Shown piece by piece: positions 30,301 through 38,413 of a stretch of 64,000 nucleotides of DNA. A program made the position numbers and the translations under genes. How positions within the stretch are numbered: the first letter of the stretch is position 1; every line of letters begins with the position of its first letter. Origin of the DNA: Clostridium sp. D53t1_180928_C8 (GTDB lineage: Bacteria > Bacillota > Clostridia > Clostridiales > Clostridiaceae); NCBI RefSeq assembly GCF_015667795.1, contig NZ_JADPEL010000006.1:62001-126000 (forward strand), written 5' to 3'. Under the pieces are notes generated by a model. That model saw nothing but the letters and a program-made list of their open reading frames with translations, was not told where the DNA came from and did not search any database.

Positions 30301-31028
30301 AATTCAACCATTAAATCAGCTTCTTCCTTCCCACAACCATAGCTTTCTTGGTTTATAAACCATCCATCAAATCCATAGAATTTTGCCATTTCAATCATTT
30401 TATCAGCGACCGGAAAACTTCCATCTTCATTTTTAACTAAGAATTCTTTTATTTGTTCTACATAAGCATTATCTCCATTTGGACTTGGTCCCCATGGGAA
30501 TCCAACAGTTCCTAATACCGGAACACCATTTTTATGACCTGCATCAATTACATCTGCTGTAGGTAAAACAAATATTCCTCTGCTTGAACCTCCCCAGTAA
30601 ACATAAGAATCAATATATTGCCAATATGAGAATACATATGCATTTTCTGTATCTCCACCTTGAGATGGTGCATTATCAGTTTGTGGATTTGTTAAAGCAC
30701 AATTCATTATTTTTGCATTTGGATTTGCATTTTCATTTACTACAGGTCCAGTAAATCTATCTTGTAACTTTATTGTTGCTCTATTATATCTTGCAGCTGT
30801 ATCACTTTCTGGACTCCATTCTAATAAACTTTGAATGTTATAAGCATTTCCTGTAGGTTGTAGTGAATTTGAAAGACTGTAATTTTCTACTATGGCTGCT
30901 CTCTCTAAAGCAGTAGCTCCAACACTAGCAGAATATCCTGATATCATTGTAGTTCCAATAGCAATAGCTATTGCACAAGATGCTACCTTTTGTAGATGTC
31001 TTCTTTTTCTAATACTTCTTTTTGCCAT
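27360..31028 (-). CDS. Cell-wall-anchored GH85 endo-beta-N-acetylglucosaminidase
   Basis: This 1222-residue surface enzyme cuts the chitobiose core of N-linked glycans and frees the oligosaccharide outside the cell. Visible parts are a signal peptide (about 1-40) and a GH85 barrel (about 65-400) with SYWQYIDSYVYWGG and the catalytic pair N226/E228 in DGWFINQESYG. Beta-sandwich domains follow, including an F5/8C (CBM32-like) module near 710-850 and a Cna-B/SpaA-like domain (GKLQINVKDDNDKAVNGAKFE). The end carries a Ser/Asp/Asn-rich and NKP-repeat wall-spanning stalk and LPQTG at 1192-1196. It sits 29 bases after the 811-residue gene and 79 bases before GH20, in one operon. Related enzymes are EndoD of pneumococcus and EndoE of Enterococcus. 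GAGGGGG precedes the ATG. Confidence 0.93.
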   Translation of the reverse strand: MAKRSIRKRRHLQKVASCAIAIAIGTTMISGYSASVGATALERAAIVENYSLSNSLQPTGNAYNIQSLLEWSPESDTAARYNRATIKLQDRFTGPVVNENANPNAKIMNCALTNPQTDNAPSQGGDTENAYVFSYWQYIDSYVYWGGSSRGIFVLPTADVIDAGHKNGVPVLGTVGFPWGPSPNGDNAYVEQIKEFLVKNEDGSFPVADKMIEMAKFYGFDGWFINQESYGCGKEEADLMVEFFTYMHEKEPSIRIGWYDSMTTEGPVKYQDSLNPLNVGFFQKDGKTVTDEFFLNYNWDRASSSFPELSKVDMSIKTANEAGRSQYDVFAGVEVQQNAYNDKFPVEHLLDEEGKLKLSLAMYCPNSTFSMAKDIEDFYKHDQKFWVGGSGDPSSSNTEDKWVGLANYVADRSAINTLPFVTNFNLGHGQAYYIDGELSRDKEWNNRAIQDYLPTWRWIVESNGSKLTPDFDRTDAYNGGSSLLVKGNLEAANPNHIKLYSTSLNVTDASTELSITYKTPSDKNNMQVGLCIGDSYDESNFVFLDVADGTANEWNTVTIPLNEYVGKTISAISLKFDSEEDVADFKINIGNISIEESSKNTKLPATRKITLDDQLFHNAQKAEARIYWEDVAGADYYEVYRVKPDGNREFIGSTYNDSYYISPFKRYGNESSFNFEVVAVDKNFNRGEAQTLKFKWNMNANDTEVPDETSPVNLALNKPVKASSENSGEPAIKAVDGTVENNSKWCTTTGMYGGWLEVDLGEEKTIQRWVTMHGEAGGEAKDTNTKDFKLQVLKGEEFVDVDVVTENEEGIVDRNLSEPVTGQIFRLYIDHPGVTPWKAIRIYEFQLFEETYEPTTDNIPMNTVKATNNEGATDEVLFQEVPAGYEVLLYKNIDDTEAFASAIAGETGEVRFMNLDFGTEEGRVYFAVKQEGKQPSIKLSVSYDNETWDVAKIPGEFTISEYNIKPRTALAIKYYATLEIADLQPGDIVNYYNSIDDEFPSKVSVPVSDEENSTVLKPLLLDSNGGEIILEVKREGMKATPKFKVVYNEDKEAESKGKLQINVKDDNDKAVNGAKFEILNGDVVIETVETTEAGEVLAKLDPGAYTVRYIGNLESYEAHEEVYEITIEKAFDEEEIELTLEKIEKDDSDDDSNGDSNDDSNGGSNDDSVQVKPNKPNKPNKPNKPNKPNGSLPQTGDLGAIGLMGISGVLAAVGGVFLKKKK
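27463..27600 (-). repeat. Wall-spanning coding repeats in the GH85 gene
   Basis: Tandem 9-base units encoding Asn-Lys-Pro or Lys-Pro-Asn run from 27463 to 27515. Imperfect 24-base units encoding SNDDSNG-type repeats run from about 27525 to 27597. Both lie directly before the LPQTG signal and form a flexible stalk. Such repeats can vary in copy number. Confidence 0.7.
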
Positions 31029-31057
31029 TTTTTATTCCCCCTCATTTATACCATAAT

Positions 31058-33493
31058 CTAATCTATTGTTATTTGATCAACAAACATAAATGCTGGCCCT
31101 TCTCCAGCCATTATGCTCCATTTAGGACAATTACCTTCGCCTTTAGCAAAAACTCTTAAGTAACGGAAGGACTCATCACTATTAATTTTAATATTTTTAA
31201 CTTCAACTTCTCTTCTTGGAATAGATTGTAACCCTTTAACTTTCCCTAAAAAATTATAATCTAATCCATTTTTAGATATTTCAAAAGTAACGTACTGTGG
31301 AAAGTATATCCATGCTCTAGTATCTTGAAGAAATCCAATCATAACATCTTTTATTTCTTTTATTTCTCCTAAATCAACTACTACATCTAAATCCTCTGTA
31401 TATCCTAACCAAGAACCATCAGTATAATCTTTAGTTCCTTTTTTACCATCAATAAGATCATAAACACCATTTTTATTATACTTTTTTACTTTTGTTGGAT
31501 TAGTAAAGCCCTTTATATCCTTTATTGGCTCAGATGCAAATATTTGAACCTCTACAGTCTCACTTGGTTTATACCCTTCTTTAATTACAACTAATTTAAC
31601 TATACAAGTATCATTTATAATAATAGGTTTCTTATAAATAAATGATTTTTCATTTGGTTCACTTCCATCTAATGTATAGTAAATATTACTATCTGTATTT
31701 GGATTTTTTACTTCTATTTTTTCATTAATAGGCCTTTGAGATAAAATAGCCTTTCTATTAACAATGGGCTTAAATGCTCTTGGTTTAACTTTTGATTCTG
31801 AATCTACTTGCTTGTATTTAGGAATAAAATTATCTATAGACTCTTTATTTTCTAAATATGATTTTTGGAAAAAATCATATTTTATATATTCATCTATGTT
31901 ATTAGTACATATTTCAATAAAATCTTTTTCAGGAAGAATTGAAATACTTCCATCCTTATTCTTTTTAAATATTCCATGATTTAACTTTAAGTTATATGAA
32001 AAATCATTATGAGAACATATTAATTTTTTATCATCTAATTTCATTAATACTGGTATCATATTTATGTTAATCTCCCACTTAACACTAGATACGTTATTAT
32101 ACTTAATCTTAATATTATCCTCTTCGCATATAATATCAAAACCTTCACCTTCAACATTACAACTCAATTTATATGTTGCATCATCAATAGCCTTAAATGA
32201 TAAATTTTCACATTTTAAAATCTCACTACTATCATCTTTATTTATTTTTCTAAAATCTATTGATGCTCTTTTAAATTCATTGCTCCAATAGTGTGAACTT
32301 AAAATAGGTAATGCATCAAAAATACTTTCACTTCCTTCTAAAGTATTTTCATAATATCTTGATTTATATCTTTCATCAAATAAATGCATATCTCTAATGG
32401 ATAATATATCTTGTTCCAATAAAAAACTTATTCTATAAAATCTACTATTGTACCACAGGGTTTTAAGATTATTTTCCTCATTCCAATCCTTCGAAGCAAT
32501 AAATGTAGTTGGTGGAGTTAGCTTGTATCTATTTTCAAACCAAGTACTAGACTCCTCTAAAGTTTCAACTCTTATCACTTTTTCTTTCTCTAATTTCGAA
32601 ATAATTTCAACTTGTTTTTCATATCCCTTGTACATTGTATTCCATAAAAATGTATTTTCTTGTCCAGTTTGTGCATATGAAAATCCTAGATTATCTTCAT
32701 TAATTAACCTATCAAAATACCATTTTATCCATTTTTCATTTTTTCCTATAACAGATGCAGGCTCTAATGTATATACCTCGCTAACATCTTTCCTTAATCC
32801 ATCTTCAAAAGCATAAATTGGATCAGGTCCTAACATTCGAAAAATAGGTAATTTAACTTGCATATCTTCACATTGTGCTGGAATATATTCATTAACCTTA
32901 CTTGGATAATATCCTTGATTATAATACCCTCCCCATAATGTAAACCCATCAGTTCCTATTTGATCTCTACATAAAACAGCACCAATTATTCCGTACTTTT
33001 CTTTCATGTATTTCAACGTAACTATATCTACTACCCATGAACCAACAGTCTTAGGATAATAGCCAAATATACTTTTAAAATCCTCCATATAGACATCTAC
33101 CATTTTTATTCTATCCTCTGGTGAATACCCTAATGAATATCCTATATTTACATGATCATCTACTGGAGTTTTTCCTTTCCATAAAACATTAGCTTTCTCA
33201 GCCAATTGTTTATCTATCTCCCACCAAACTGCAACCTCATCATATTCATCAACATTTTCTTTAATCAACCTATTAAAACGTTCATCTATTAGAGCATCAT
33301 ACTTTAGAGCATATGTAGCCGGTAATTTATATTGTTTTAACAGTTCTACTTGATAAAGTACTGTTTCAAAATCATCTTGAACAAATTCACCACTTGGATA
33401 AACTGTTTTTCTTATAAAATTATAGATATTGATAATAGTTGGTGATTTAACTTTTAAATTATCTTTTCTTTTAACTTCCTCTTCAAACTTCAT
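31058..33493 (-). CDS. Uncharacterised cytosolic protein with deacetylase-like N-domain, chitobiase C-terminal-like and F5/8C domains
   Basis: The activity of this 811-residue protein is unknown. Residues 1-400 look like a carbohydrate-active alpha/beta barrel, with DEYDEVAVWWEIDKQ, DDHVNIGYSLGYSPEDR, TVGSWVVDIVTLKYMKEKYGI and QTGQENTFLWNTM. The pattern recalls NodB/GH57-like folds and the uncharacterised DUF3863-type family. A beta domain (about 410-560) follows. Next comes a chitobiase/hexosaminidase C-terminal-like module (about 575-650, YYTLDGSEPNEKS) and an F5/8C-like domain (about 670-811). It has no signal peptide, which is odd for a protein with binding modules. It is the first gene of the operon with GH85 and GH20, so a role on N-glycan fragments is inferred. 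The ribosome binding site is weak. Confidence 0.72.
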   Translation of the reverse strand: MKFEEEVKRKDNLKVKSPTIINIYNFIRKTVYPSGEFVQDDFETVLYQVELLKQYKLPATYALKYDALIDERFNRLIKENVDEYDEVAVWWEIDKQLAEKANVLWKGKTPVDDHVNIGYSLGYSPEDRIKMVDVYMEDFKSIFGYYPKTVGSWVVDIVTLKYMKEKYGIIGAVLCRDQIGTDGFTLWGGYYNQGYYPSKVNEYIPAQCEDMQVKLPIFRMLGPDPIYAFEDGLRKDVSEVYTLEPASVIGKNEKWIKWYFDRLINEDNLGFSYAQTGQENTFLWNTMYKGYEKQVEIISKLEKEKVIRVETLEESSTWFENRYKLTPPTTFIASKDWNEENNLKTLWYNSRFYRISFLLEQDILSIRDMHLFDERYKSRYYENTLEGSESIFDALPILSSHYWSNEFKRASIDFRKINKDDSSEILKCENLSFKAIDDATYKLSCNVEGEGFDIICEEDNIKIKYNNVSSVKWEININMIPVLMKLDDKKLICSHNDFSYNLKLNHGIFKKNKDGSISILPEKDFIEICTNNIDEYIKYDFFQKSYLENKESIDNFIPKYKQVDSESKVKPRAFKPIVNRKAILSQRPINEKIEVKNPNTDSNIYYTLDGSEPNEKSFIYKKPIIINDTCIVKLVVIKEGYKPSETVEVQIFASEPIKDIKGFTNPTKVKKYNKNGVYDLIDGKKGTKDYTDGSWLGYTEDLDVVVDLGEIKEIKDVMIGFLQDTRAWIYFPQYVTFEISKNGLDYNFLGKVKGLQSIPRREVEVKNIKINSDESFRYLRVFAKGEGNCPKWSIMAGEGPAFMFVDQITID

Positions 33494-33600
33494 AATTTTA
33501 TACCATCATTATTTCTATAATATTCTTAAAATACACTTTTAAGTTAACTTATAAAACTCCTCCTATTTCTCGCCTCCCTGTATATGTTTACATATTAATT

Positions 33601-33652
33601 ATAAATGCTTATTATTTCCATATATAGTGAATTTTTTATATATTTGTTGTAC
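33601..33652 (-). promoter_or_regulatory. Shared promoter module, copy A (before the 811-residue gene)
   Basis: Read on the minus strand from 33652, this begins GTACAACAAATATATAAA and continues TTCACTATATATGGAAATAAT. It aligns with copies at 37851-37904, 39962-40017 and 45940-45996. TTTATAAT about 50 bp after its start may be the -10 box. Confidence 0.55.
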
Positions 33653-33692
33653 TTTTTTCATATTAATATTTAACTAATTATCTTTAATTTTA

Positions 33693-34577
33693 CTAACAAA
33701 ACATTAAATTATATAATGCTCCAATAAGATTTGAATCATTACCAAACTTACATTTTTCTACAACTATATCTAGTGTTGCAATTTCATCTTTCATTAATTT
33801 TAACTCTGCATTTATCCCTTCAATGAATTCATCTCTTGCTGATATTCCTCCACCAATTAATATTTTATCTGGATCTAATGTATACTGAATGTTATATATT
33901 CCTTTTGCTATACGCTTATACCATTCCTTCATTTCACTTTTAACTTGTTCATCATTTTTCTGCATTTCAAAAACTATATTCCCATTTAACTTATCTACAG
34001 ATATATTTTTTACTTCTGCAATTCTCCTAACTATAGAGCCTGTTGATGCTATCCAACTCCAAAATGGGCCTAAATTTTCATTACTATCTGTAGTTAACAT
34101 ATATCCAAATTCACCAGCATGAGAATTCCTTCCTCTAAAAATTCTTTTATTTATCACTATAGCTCCACCAATTCCCGTCCCAAACACTACACTTGCAAAA
34201 CTATCTACATCTTTCCCTGAACCTATCCAACATTCTGCTAATGCTGAGCAATTAGCATCATTCTCAATTGCTGTAACTAATCCAGTTGCTTCTTCTAATA
34301 ATTTTTTAATATTAGGTCCATGTATACATGCTACAGCACTTCCACCTCCAATAAATCCGCTCTTTGGATCTACGGCTCCTGGAAAACTACAAGCTAAACC
34401 TTTTATCTCATATTTCTCTTTATATTTACAAACAACTTCCTTTATATCAGCTATTAATTCATTAATATCATTTCCTCTTGTACTTATGCTACCCCTTTCC
34501 AAGATTACTCCATTACCTTCTATTAATCCATATTTTATAGATGTACCACCAACATCAATAGCTACATACTTTTCCAT
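33693..34577 (-). CDS. ROK family sugar kinase
   Basis: This 294-residue cytosolic sugar kinase has the phosphate-binding VAIDVGGTSIKYGLIE at the N-terminus. ENDANCSALAE includes the catalytic base Asp, and VVFGTGIGGAIVINKRIFRG is also present. The usual ROK zinc motif CxCGxxGC is absent; the matching stretch reads HAGEFGYML and then NLGPFWSWIASTGS. Zinc-free ROK kinases include some BglK- and NanK-like members. It lies 75 bases after the GH38 gene on the same strand, with a terminator-like stem between. Phosphorylation of mannose, GlcNAc or glucose from glycan breakdown is the likely role; the sugar cannot be read from the sequence. GAGGAG precedes the ATG. Confidence 0.88.
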   Translation of the reverse strand: MEKYVAIDVGGTSIKYGLIEGNGVILERGSISTRGNDINELIADIKEVVCKYKEKYEIKGLACSFPGAVDPKSGFIGGGSAVACIHGPNIKKLLEEATGLVTAIENDANCSALAECWIGSGKDVDSFASVVFGTGIGGAIVINKRIFRGRNSHAGEFGYMLTTDSNENLGPFWSWIASTGSIVRRIAEVKNISVDKLNGNIVFEMQKNDEQVKSEMKEWYKRIAKGIYNIQYTLDPDKILIGGGISARDEFIEGINAELKLMKDEIATLDIVVEKCKFGNDSNLIGALYNLMFC

Positions 34578-34607
34578 AAAACTATCTCCTCACTTAACTT
34601 AATTTAT

Positions 34608-34647
34608 AGTAAAAAGGATATGCAATTATACTTTGCATACCCTTTAA
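34608..34647 (-). terminator. Terminator-like hairpin between GH38-1 and the ROK kinase gene
   Basis: On the minus strand AAAGGGTATGCAA pairs with TTGCATATCCTTT and is followed by a short T run. It may stop part of the transcripts before the kinase gene. Confidence 0.65.
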
Positions 34648-34652
34648 AATTA

Positions 34653-37600
34653 TTATTTTAATTTTACTTTTAATGTTAATATTTCAAATGGCTTCATTTC
34701 AAATGATACTTTGTTACCATCTTTACTTAACTCTGAAAGGTCAGTTTCCATTAAATTACACTCTTTAACTGATTCAATCTCACTAATCATTTCTAAAATA
34801 ACATTAGTTCTCATATTATGACATTCATACATTCTTATTACTAATTCATCAGAATCTTCAGCCTTTTTAATAACTTCTATAATTACATTATCTTTATCTA
34901 CCTTTACAAGTGAAGACTTGCTTTCTAAACTACCCTCATGAGCTTCTTCTACTTTAGAATATAGAGGAACATTTAAATTGTATGCCATTTTAACAGTTCC
35001 TGCATCTTTATAATCTCCAGTATGAGGATAAATTGAATATATGAAGTTATGAACTTCCTGATCACTTGTAGTATTAGGTAAAATTCCACTCTTTAATAAA
35101 GTTAATCTCATTACTCCATCTAAAATATCATGCCCATACTTGCTATTATTCATAAGTGAAACTCCATAGTTTCCTTCTGATAAATCAACCCACTTATGTC
35201 CACAAACTTCGAATCTAGCTTCATCCCAGCTAGTATTTCTATGAGTTGGTCTTTTTACATTACCATATTGAATTTCATAAGTTGCTTCATTTGAGTTAAT
35301 ATCAACTGGGAATGCAGCTTTAAGTAATACTTGTGACTCTTTCCAGTCTATATTCGTATCAAAATCAATTCTTGGAATATCATTATAAATATACACCTTT
35401 TGAATTATTGTTGAGTCTTGGAACTTTCTCTTTATCTCTAAAGTACTTCTAACATTTCCTCTTTCAATTACTTCAATATGCTGAACATCATTTACTAACC
35501 ACATTTTTTCATCATAATAGATATCTATATCCCAGTTATCATAATCCATTGGTTTATCTTCAAAGGCTTGTAAAACATTTGCTGTTTGTCCTTCTTTTAA
35601 TACTTCTCTATTTGATTTCTTATCAATTATAGAAGTTATATTTCCTTCTTCGTTAATTTTAATATCAAAGAATTTGTTTTCAATATAATTTTTCTCAATA
35701 GTTAAATTAGTACTTGATGATTTTGTAGCTTCAATTATCTCAAAAGCTTTGTGTCCATTTGCTGGAATTCCTTTAGCAAAGAATATTGCTTTTCCATCAT
35801 CAATTAATTGACATTCAATTTCTTCATTTCCATCTAAAACAGCTGGCATATTAATATCACTTGGAACTTCAAATTCAACAATATCATCTCTATCAAAGCC
35901 TAAAGTATTAAATACAACTACTGATTTATTATTTAAACTAATATTTTCTGCAATGTAATTAATTCCATCTGCAAGCATTTCTTTTCCTGAACCTATAATT
36001 CTCTTATACTCCTCATCTGTAACATCATATACTTTTTTAATAGATGTTCCTGGTAAAATATCATGGAATTGATTTAATAAAATATTTTCCCAATTTTTAT
36101 TTATATTTTCTGCTGGATACTCTTTTCCTAATAACATTGCTAATGAATTAACCTTTTCAGTTGACTCATAAAGCTGCTCACTTATTCTATTGTCTCTCTT
36201 ATTTCTTGCCATTGAAGTATAAGTTCCTCTATGATATTCAAGGTATAATTCCCCAACCCATCTAGGTAATCTCTTATTTCCTTCAACTTTCTTTTCTAAT
36301 TTTTTAAAGTAATCTAATGAATTTCCAAGCTTAACCTTAGGCATTCCTGGTATTCCTTTTGCCATTCTTCTACCTGTTTCTAGCATTTCATAACTTACTC
36401 CGCCACCACCGTCTCCGTAGCCATAGCAAACTAATACATCATCATTGATTTCCTTTTGTTGATATCTATCCCATGCACCCTTAATAGACCCTGGATGTAA
36501 AATTCCATTATATGTTGTAAAGTGACATTTTTTATCTTGATTTGGATCAGTTGTAGTTATAAAATGTGTTAAAATCTCTGTTCCATCTATTCCTTTCCAC
36601 ATGAAAGTATCATAAGGCATTTTGTTAAATTGATTCCATGCAATCTTTGTAGTCATGAAGTAATTAACATTTGACTTCTTTAATATTTGAGGAAGTGCTG
36701 CTGAATATCCAAATACATCTGGTAACCATAAAACTTCATTTTCAACATTAAACTCTTGTTTAAAGAATCTCTTTCCATGAAGAATTTGTCTTATTAATGA
36801 TTCACCTGAAGTTACATTACAATCAGCTTCAAGCCACATTGCTCCTTCTGGTTCCCAAACACCTTCCTTAACTTTTTCCTTTATTTTTTCATATATATCA
36901 GGGTAATCCTCTTTTATAAATTTATATAATTGAGGTTGTGAAGACATAAATATATATTCTGGATATTGATCCATTAACTTAAGAACCGTAGAAAAACTTC
37001 TTCCAACTTTTTCCCTTGTTTGTGCTACAGTCCACCACCAAGCTACATCTATATGAGTATGCCCTACACAAGTAGCTACATAATCTTCATGTCCACATAA
37101 CTTTTCATAAAATTCAACTTCTAAGAATTCATTTGCTTTTTTTATACTCTCATTGTATTCTTTTGAAAATACTTTTCTTAAATCCAATAAGTTTATAGCA
37201 TCATTTAATACCAAAAGCATATCTATTCTTCTTTTATCATCTTCATCTATTTTTTCACAACTCCATACTGGTACTTGTAAATTAAAATATAAATCTCTTG
37301 CTGCTAAATCTATAGTTACTAAGCTTGCATTTAAAGTAAGTCTCTTATCCCAAGTTCTACCTGTGTAAGAATGTAAATCTATTTCATATACATCTCCAGC
37401 TTTTGCATTATTAGTTAAAATAACTTCTCTATGATTTATATCTAATCCTTGTATATGCTCACCATTAACATATAGAATAAATTGTGGATTAACAGCATCC
37501 CATCCTTCTTCAAAAGCATATATATCTAAAGCTAAAACTTGTCCTTCAAATTCTTGTGGTACTGTTACTGAAGTTCTAAACCAAAAATGTCTATCATCAG

Positions 37601-37784
37601 TTCCTCCCCAATTATCTTTATCAGAATTAAAATTTATCCATTCACTAGTATCACTATTTATTGCTTCTATCCCTAAAAAATTCCCTTCCTTATATTGAAA
37701 ATCTTTTATTTCTAATTTGTTAGTATATACATTATCCTTAATGTCTGTTGCTATTTTTTTAACTCTTTCTAATATATAACGCAT
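34653..37784 (-). CDS. Cytosolic GH38 alpha-mannosidase (copy 1)
   Basis: This is a 1043-residue zinc-dependent retaining alpha-mannosidase. The zinc site begins with GHTHIDVAWWW (about residue 245, His and Asp ligands). The nucleophile Asp lies in VLWLPDVFGYSAALP. LEADCNVTSGESLIRQ and the DGGGGVSYEMLETGRRM loop also match the family. It has an N-terminal jelly-roll domain and large C-terminal beta domains, as in SpGH38 of Streptococcus. It has no signal peptide, so it trims imported mannose-containing glycans. The second ATG (37784) is preferred, because AAAGG sits at proper distance before it and touches the first ATG at 37793. A close paralogue lies at 40707-43844. A copy of the shared promoter module lies upstream. 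Confidence 0.93.
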   Translation of the reverse strand: MRYILERVKKIATDIKDNVYTNKLEIKDFQYKEGNFLGIEAINSDTSEWINFNSDKDNWGGTDDRHFWFRTSVTVPQEFEGQVLALDIYAFEEGWDAVNPQFILYVNGEHIQGLDINHREVILTNNAKAGDVYEIDLHSYTGRTWDKRLTLNASLVTIDLAARDLYFNLQVPVWSCEKIDEDDKRRIDMLLVLNDAINLLDLRKVFSKEYNESIKKANEFLEVEFYEKLCGHEDYVATCVGHTHIDVAWWWTVAQTREKVGRSFSTVLKLMDQYPEYIFMSSQPQLYKFIKEDYPDIYEKIKEKVKEGVWEPEGAMWLEADCNVTSGESLIRQILHGKRFFKQEFNVENEVLWLPDVFGYSAALPQILKKSNVNYFMTTKIAWNQFNKMPYDTFMWKGIDGTEILTHFITTTDPNQDKKCHFTTYNGILHPGSIKGAWDRYQQKEINDDVLVCYGYGDGGGGVSYEMLETGRRMAKGIPGMPKVKLGNSLDYFKKLEKKVEGNKRLPRWVGELYLEYHRGTYTSMARNKRDNRISEQLYESTEKVNSLAMLLGKEYPAENINKNWENILLNQFHDILPGTSIKKVYDVTDEEYKRIIGSGKEMLADGINYIAENISLNNKSVVVFNTLGFDRDDIVEFEVPSDINMPAVLDGNEEIECQLIDDGKAIFFAKGIPANGHKAFEIIEATKSSSTNLTIEKNYIENKFFDIKINEEGNITSIIDKKSNREVLKEGQTANVLQAFEDKPMDYDNWDIDIYYDEKMWLVNDVQHIEVIERGNVRSTLEIKRKFQDSTIIQKVYIYNDIPRIDFDTNIDWKESQVLLKAAFPVDINSNEATYEIQYGNVKRPTHRNTSWDEARFEVCGHKWVDLSEGNYGVSLMNNSKYGHDILDGVMRLTLLKSGILPNTTSDQEVHNFIYSIYPHTGDYKDAGTVKMAYNLNVPLYSKVEEAHEGSLESKSSLVKVDKDNVIIEVIKKAEDSDELVIRMYECHNMRTNVILEMISEIESVKECNLMETDLSELSKDGNKVSFEMKPFEILTLKVKLK

Positions 37785-37850
37785 AATTCTCATCCTTTAT
37801 TAAAAATAATATTTTTATAAGATTTATATTTAAATCTTTCTTTGAGTTAA

Positions 37851-37904
37851 GAATACCATACTGAATATTTTCTTTATAGTTGATAAATTTTATATTTATT
37901 GAAC
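37851..37904 (-). promoter_or_regulatory. Shared promoter module, copy B (before GH38-1)
   Basis: On the minus strand from 37904 this begins GTTCAATAAATATAAAA, continues TTTATCAACTATAAAGAAAA and ends in TATGGTATTCTT, a likely -10 region. It matches copy D closely, including the distance between TCAACTATAA and TATGGTAT (13 against 14 bases). Confidence 0.62.
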
Positions 37905-38006
37905 TTTTTTCACTTTTGTAATTGTTTACTTGTTCTTTTATTAATAACGATTTTTTCTATATACTTTATGAACTACATACTACTAAGATATTTAATTCAC
38001 CAGCTT

Positions 38007-38300
38007 CTATAGTTCTATTTCAGCTACCTTAACAACTATAATACCATCTTCTTTTGATATTCCATTTTCAAATCTTACTTTAGACCACGGCTCTATCCTA
38101 AAAACTCCATAAACTGCTCTTATTCCTCCCCATTTTTTAACTTCATTTTTAAATATATCAGCTAATTCATATCCATTTTTTGTTCTCTTATATAATTCCC
38201 ATGCATATAATCTTTAATTTAATTATCCAACCTTTTCTTTAATAGACATACTGCTTATTAACTCTTTTATATCTTTATGAAAACTACTTATAGTTTTCAT
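38007..38300 (-). pseudogene. Decayed GH3 beta-glucosidase/xylosidase fragment
   Basis: The fragment starts with an ATG at 38300 after an AAGGAG ribosome binding site and gives an N-terminus typical of GH3 (ISSMSIKEKVG). Two in-frame TAA stops then appear where GH3 proteins read GQLNQ, so both look like CAA to TAA changes. Beyond them the same frame stays open with RLYAWELYKRTKNGYELAD, then VKKWGGIRAVYGVFR and EPWSKVRFENGI, again GH3-like. After about 80 codons the similarity ends and the frame stops at 38007. More than 600 residues of a normal GH3 enzyme are missing. It lies between the binding-protein gene and GH38-1, inside the N-glycan locus. Confidence 0.82.
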
Positions 38301-38343
38301 ATTAATAACTCCTTTTAACTTTTTATGTATTTAATAGACTTGA

Positions 38344-38396
38344 TAAAAAAAGAGCCCTTCAAAATAACTTAGATTAAGTTTCTTTTGAAAGAGCTC
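38344..38396 (-). terminator. Terminator of the binding-protein gene
   Basis: On the minus strand GAGCTCTTTCAAAA pairs with TTTTGAAGGGCTC, followed by seven T. It lies directly after the stop codon of the solute-binding protein, so that gene can be expressed at high level alone. Confidence 0.88.
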
Positions 38397-38413
38397 ATAT
38401 TTACAAGATTATA

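Noticed and set aside
33494-33531. Leader peptide starting with GTG upstream of the 811-residue gene
   Set aside because: The 12-codon frame is too far from the strong AGGAGG site for normal initiation and overlaps the gene's own leader; kept only as part of a finding.
38007-38300. Stop codon recoding (TAA read as Gln) in the GH3 frame
   Set aside because: The rest of the GH3 enzyme is missing downstream, and TAA ends ordinary genes throughout the window, so simple decay explains it.
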